DNA of 16,787 nucleotides, taken from assembly GCA_900547345.1 (NCBI GenBank), contig URGG01000037.1:1-16787 (forward strand), in the 5' to 3' direction. Both the position numbers and the translations under genes were made by a program. Source of the stretch: an uncultured Collinsella sp. (lineage in GTDB: Bacteria > Actinomycetota > Coriobacteriia > Coriobacteriales > Coriobacteriaceae). Of this stretch, positions 15,248-16,787 are shown in pieces. Within the stretch, counting starts at the first letter, position 1. The number at the start of each line of letters is the position of its first letter. A model generated the notes under the pieces. It was not told the origin of the DNA, did no database searches, and worked only from the letters and a program-made list of their open reading frames with translations.

Positions 15248-15610
15248 CTAGAACGTCGCGGACCACAGCCCGTGCAGGTTGCAATAGGCATAGACGGTAC
15301 CGGTCTTGGAACCGCCGGCAAAAAACGTCGCGGGCTTCATGCCGGGCTCAAGGTAATGGACCTCCAGACGGCCCTCGGCCTCAAGGGCGATCCACTCAAT
15401 ATAGTGCTCGGGCACCATAGGGTGCTCGACCGAGCCCACGCGCGCACGGATCACGTGACCATCGCGCTCACTCTCGACGACCGGCACGTGCTTCTCGTGC
15501 GCCGCGTCCTCGGTGTTCGCGGTCAGCTCCGTGCAGCCGGCAGGGGTCGCAACGTCGTCGCCAAGGGCGGCAATGAGCTTGCCGTCGGGGTCCTTAAAGA
15601 ATTTCGCCAT
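15248..15610 (-). CDS. Superoxide reductase (neelaredoxin / desulfoferrodoxin-type, one-iron)
   Basis: The product is 120 residues. It reduces superoxide to hydrogen peroxide in the cytoplasm with electrons from rubredoxin or a similar donor, a strategy of anaerobes. The catalytic iron site is complete: E39-K40 with H41 (HEKHVPVVE), H63 and H69 (VEHPMVPEHYIEW), C110 and H113 (YCNLHGLW). The N-terminal desulforedoxin-like Cys4 centre is absent (only C26 is present), so this is the one-iron class. ATG 15610 is chosen because AAAGGAG lies 6 bases upstream. The frame stays open to 15751 without coding character. It lies 150 bases downstream of the SNF2 helicase gene. No promoter was identified with confidence in that gap. 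Confidence 0.95.
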   Translation of the reverse strand: MAKFFKDPDGKLIAALGDDVATPAGCTELTANTEDAAHEKHVPVVESERDGHVIRARVGSVEHPMVPEHYIEWIALEAEGRLEVHYLEPGMKPATFFAGGSKTGTVYAYCNLHGLWSATF

Positions 15611-15760
15611 GATGTTCTCCTTTGCTGATGTGCCGATGTTCTCGATGCTTCTTATGCCCAAAGGCAGGCGAACCATCCACGGCATGGCAAATGAACACAT
15701 AACGAGCGGGGACGATGGGACGGCGCGGGCTATCCGCCCTGGCGGCCCCACCCGAGCGGG

Positions 15761-16787
15761 TTAGCGCCCGTCGCCGCCGAGCAGTGCCAGAACATCCTCG
15801 CGGGTAAACAGCGCCGAGGAGATGCCGTCGCCGCCGAGCACGCTGTTGACCAGGTCGCGTTTGGACTCCTGCATCTGCATGATGCGCTCCTCGATCGTGT
15901 CCTTGGCGATGAGCTTGTACACGGTCACGGTATGTTGCTGGCCAATACGGTGCGCACGGTCGGTCGCCTGGTCCTGCGCGGCCACGTTCCACCACGGGTC
16001 GTAGTGGATGACCACGTCGGCCGCCGTCAGGTTGAGGCCCACGCCGCCCGCCTTGAGCGAGATCAGAAACACCGGCACCTCGCCCGCCTGGAACTGCGTG
16101 ACCATCTTGGCGCGGCTCTCCTTGGACGAAGCGCCCGTGAGCTTAAGAAAGCCGATGTCCTCCTTGGCCAGGCGCTTGCCAATGATATCGAGCATGCCCG
16201 TGAACTGGCTGAACAGCAGAATGTGGTGCCCGCCGTCGAGCGCACCGTGCACGAGCTCCATGCAAGCGTCGAGTTTGGCGCTCCCCGCCTTGTAGTCCTC
16301 GTAGTGTAGATGCGGGTCGCAGCAGATCTGGCGCAGCTTGGTGAGCTCGGCGAGTACCTTGAGCTTGTCCTTCTTAAACTCGGATGCCTCGCGGTGCTGC
16401 ACCTGCTGGGCGATGCGGTCCTGGTTTGCCAGGTAAAGCTTGCGCTGCTCGCCGGTGAGCTGTGCCATGACGGTGTCCTCGATCTTCTCGGGCAGATCGG
16501 CCACCACGTCTTCCTTGACACGGCGCAGCACAAACGGCGACACGAGCGCCTGCAGGCGAGCGGCGCTATCGCCCTCGGCGTGCTCGACCGGGCTTTCGAA
16601 GCGCTTGGCAAACGACTCGCGCGTGCCAAGCAGGCCCGGCATCAAAAAGTCGAAGATGCTCCAGAGCTCGGAGAGCCTGTTTTCGATGGGCGTGCCGGTG
16701 AGGGCGAAGCGATGCAGAGCGTCGAGGCTCTTGACCGAGCGTGCCGAGATGGTCGCGTGGTTCTTGATGTACTGGGCCTCGTCGAGC
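15761..16787 (-). CDS. SNF2-family DNA helicase/ATPase, C-terminal part (N-terminus outside window)
   Basis: About 342 residues are visible, and the reading continues past the window edge. The first visible residues LDEAQYIKN are helicase motif II (DEAQ form), followed by motif III (LTGTPIENRLSELWSI). The second RecA-like domain shows motif IV (LLFSQFTGMLDII), motif V (SLKAGGVGLNLTAADVVIHY) and motif VI (QDQATDRAHRIGQ). The end (EERIMQMQESKRDLVNSVL) is typical of bacterial HepA/RapA-like SNF2 proteins, which translocate on DNA and remodel protein-DNA complexes. Bacterial members often carry an N-terminal SWIM zinc finger, which cannot be checked here. No clear terminator follows the stop at 15761. 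Confidence 0.93.
   Translation of the reverse strand, partial: LDEAQYIKNHATISARSVKSLDALHRFALTGTPIENRLSELWSIFDFLMPGLLGTRESFAKRFESPVEHAEGDSAARLQALVSPFVLRRVKEDVVADLPEKIEDTVMAQLTGEQRKLYLANQDRIAQQVQHREASEFKKDKLKVLAELTKLRQICCDPHLHYEDYKAGSAKLDACMELVHGALDGGHHILLFSQFTGMLDIIGKRLAKEDIGFLKLTGASSKESRAKMVTQFQAGEVPVFLISLKAGGVGLNLTAADVVIHYDPWWNVAAQDQATDRAHRIGQQHTVTVYKLIAKDTIEERIMQMQESKRDLVNSVLGGDGISSALFTREDVLALLGGDGR

Noticed and set aside
14465..15628. 387-codon open frame on the plus strand opposite the NadE-like and superoxide reductase genes
   Set aside because: It crosses two real minus-strand genes and the terminator between them. Its His/Arg/Gly-rich composition is typical of shadow frames.

Overview
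The window is about 60% G+C and densely packed. Gene content and codon use suggest a gut actinobacterium of the class Coriobacteriia, most likely Collinsella or a close relative. This is an inference from the combination of a Tat-exported surface lipase with an LAxTG-type anchor, a ruvC-ruvA-ruvB operon with a Gram-positive SOS box, formate-tetrahydrofolate ligase and superoxide reductase. No rRNA or tRNA gene, CRISPR array or insertion sequence was seen.

Layout, left (1) to right (16787). Bases 1-430 hold the 3' end of an unidentified secreted-type protein gene, closed by a clear terminator. Bases 736-3052 hold a large secreted PI-PLC-like phospholipase gene with a Tat signal, a PLC-X domain, a Ser/Gly/Lys-rich stalk and an LADTG wall-sorting tail. 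One extra G near 1179-1181 breaks its reading frame. Next come a small minus-strand PH-like gene (3149-3418) and a divergent plus-strand YhcG/DUF1016 PD-(D/E)XK nuclease gene (3587-4636). A possible PIN-domain remnant and mostly empty DNA follow, up to about 5058. A minus-strand double zinc-ribbon gene (5059-6396) and a plus-strand CDF metal transporter gene (6615-7796) diverge from a shared intergenic region that contains a 19-bp palindrome.

From 7815 to the end every gene is on the minus strand. In transcription order (right to left) they are: a SNF2-family helicase (cut by the window edge), superoxide reductase, a degenerate NAD-synthetase-like protein, the translationally coupled ruvC-ruvA-ruvB operon, fhs with a strong terminator, and a Pro/Tyr-rich single-pass membrane protein ending in heptad repeats.

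How the genes work together. RuvABC process Holliday junctions and appear to be under LexA control through an SOS box lying between -35 and -10 elements. Fhs feeds one-carbon units into folate metabolism. Superoxide reductase fits an anaerobe exposed to oxygen. The most unusual object is the gene at 13145-15130. It has the full architecture of glutamine-dependent NAD synthetase, but the residues expected at the nitrilase catalytic triad and in the ATP-binding SGGxDS loop are replaced, and it carries an added C-terminal helical and Gly/Pro-rich tail. It looks like a maintained pseudoenzyme. The YhcG nuclease next to a small uncharacterised gene and a possible PIN remnant is the most accessory-like part of the window.
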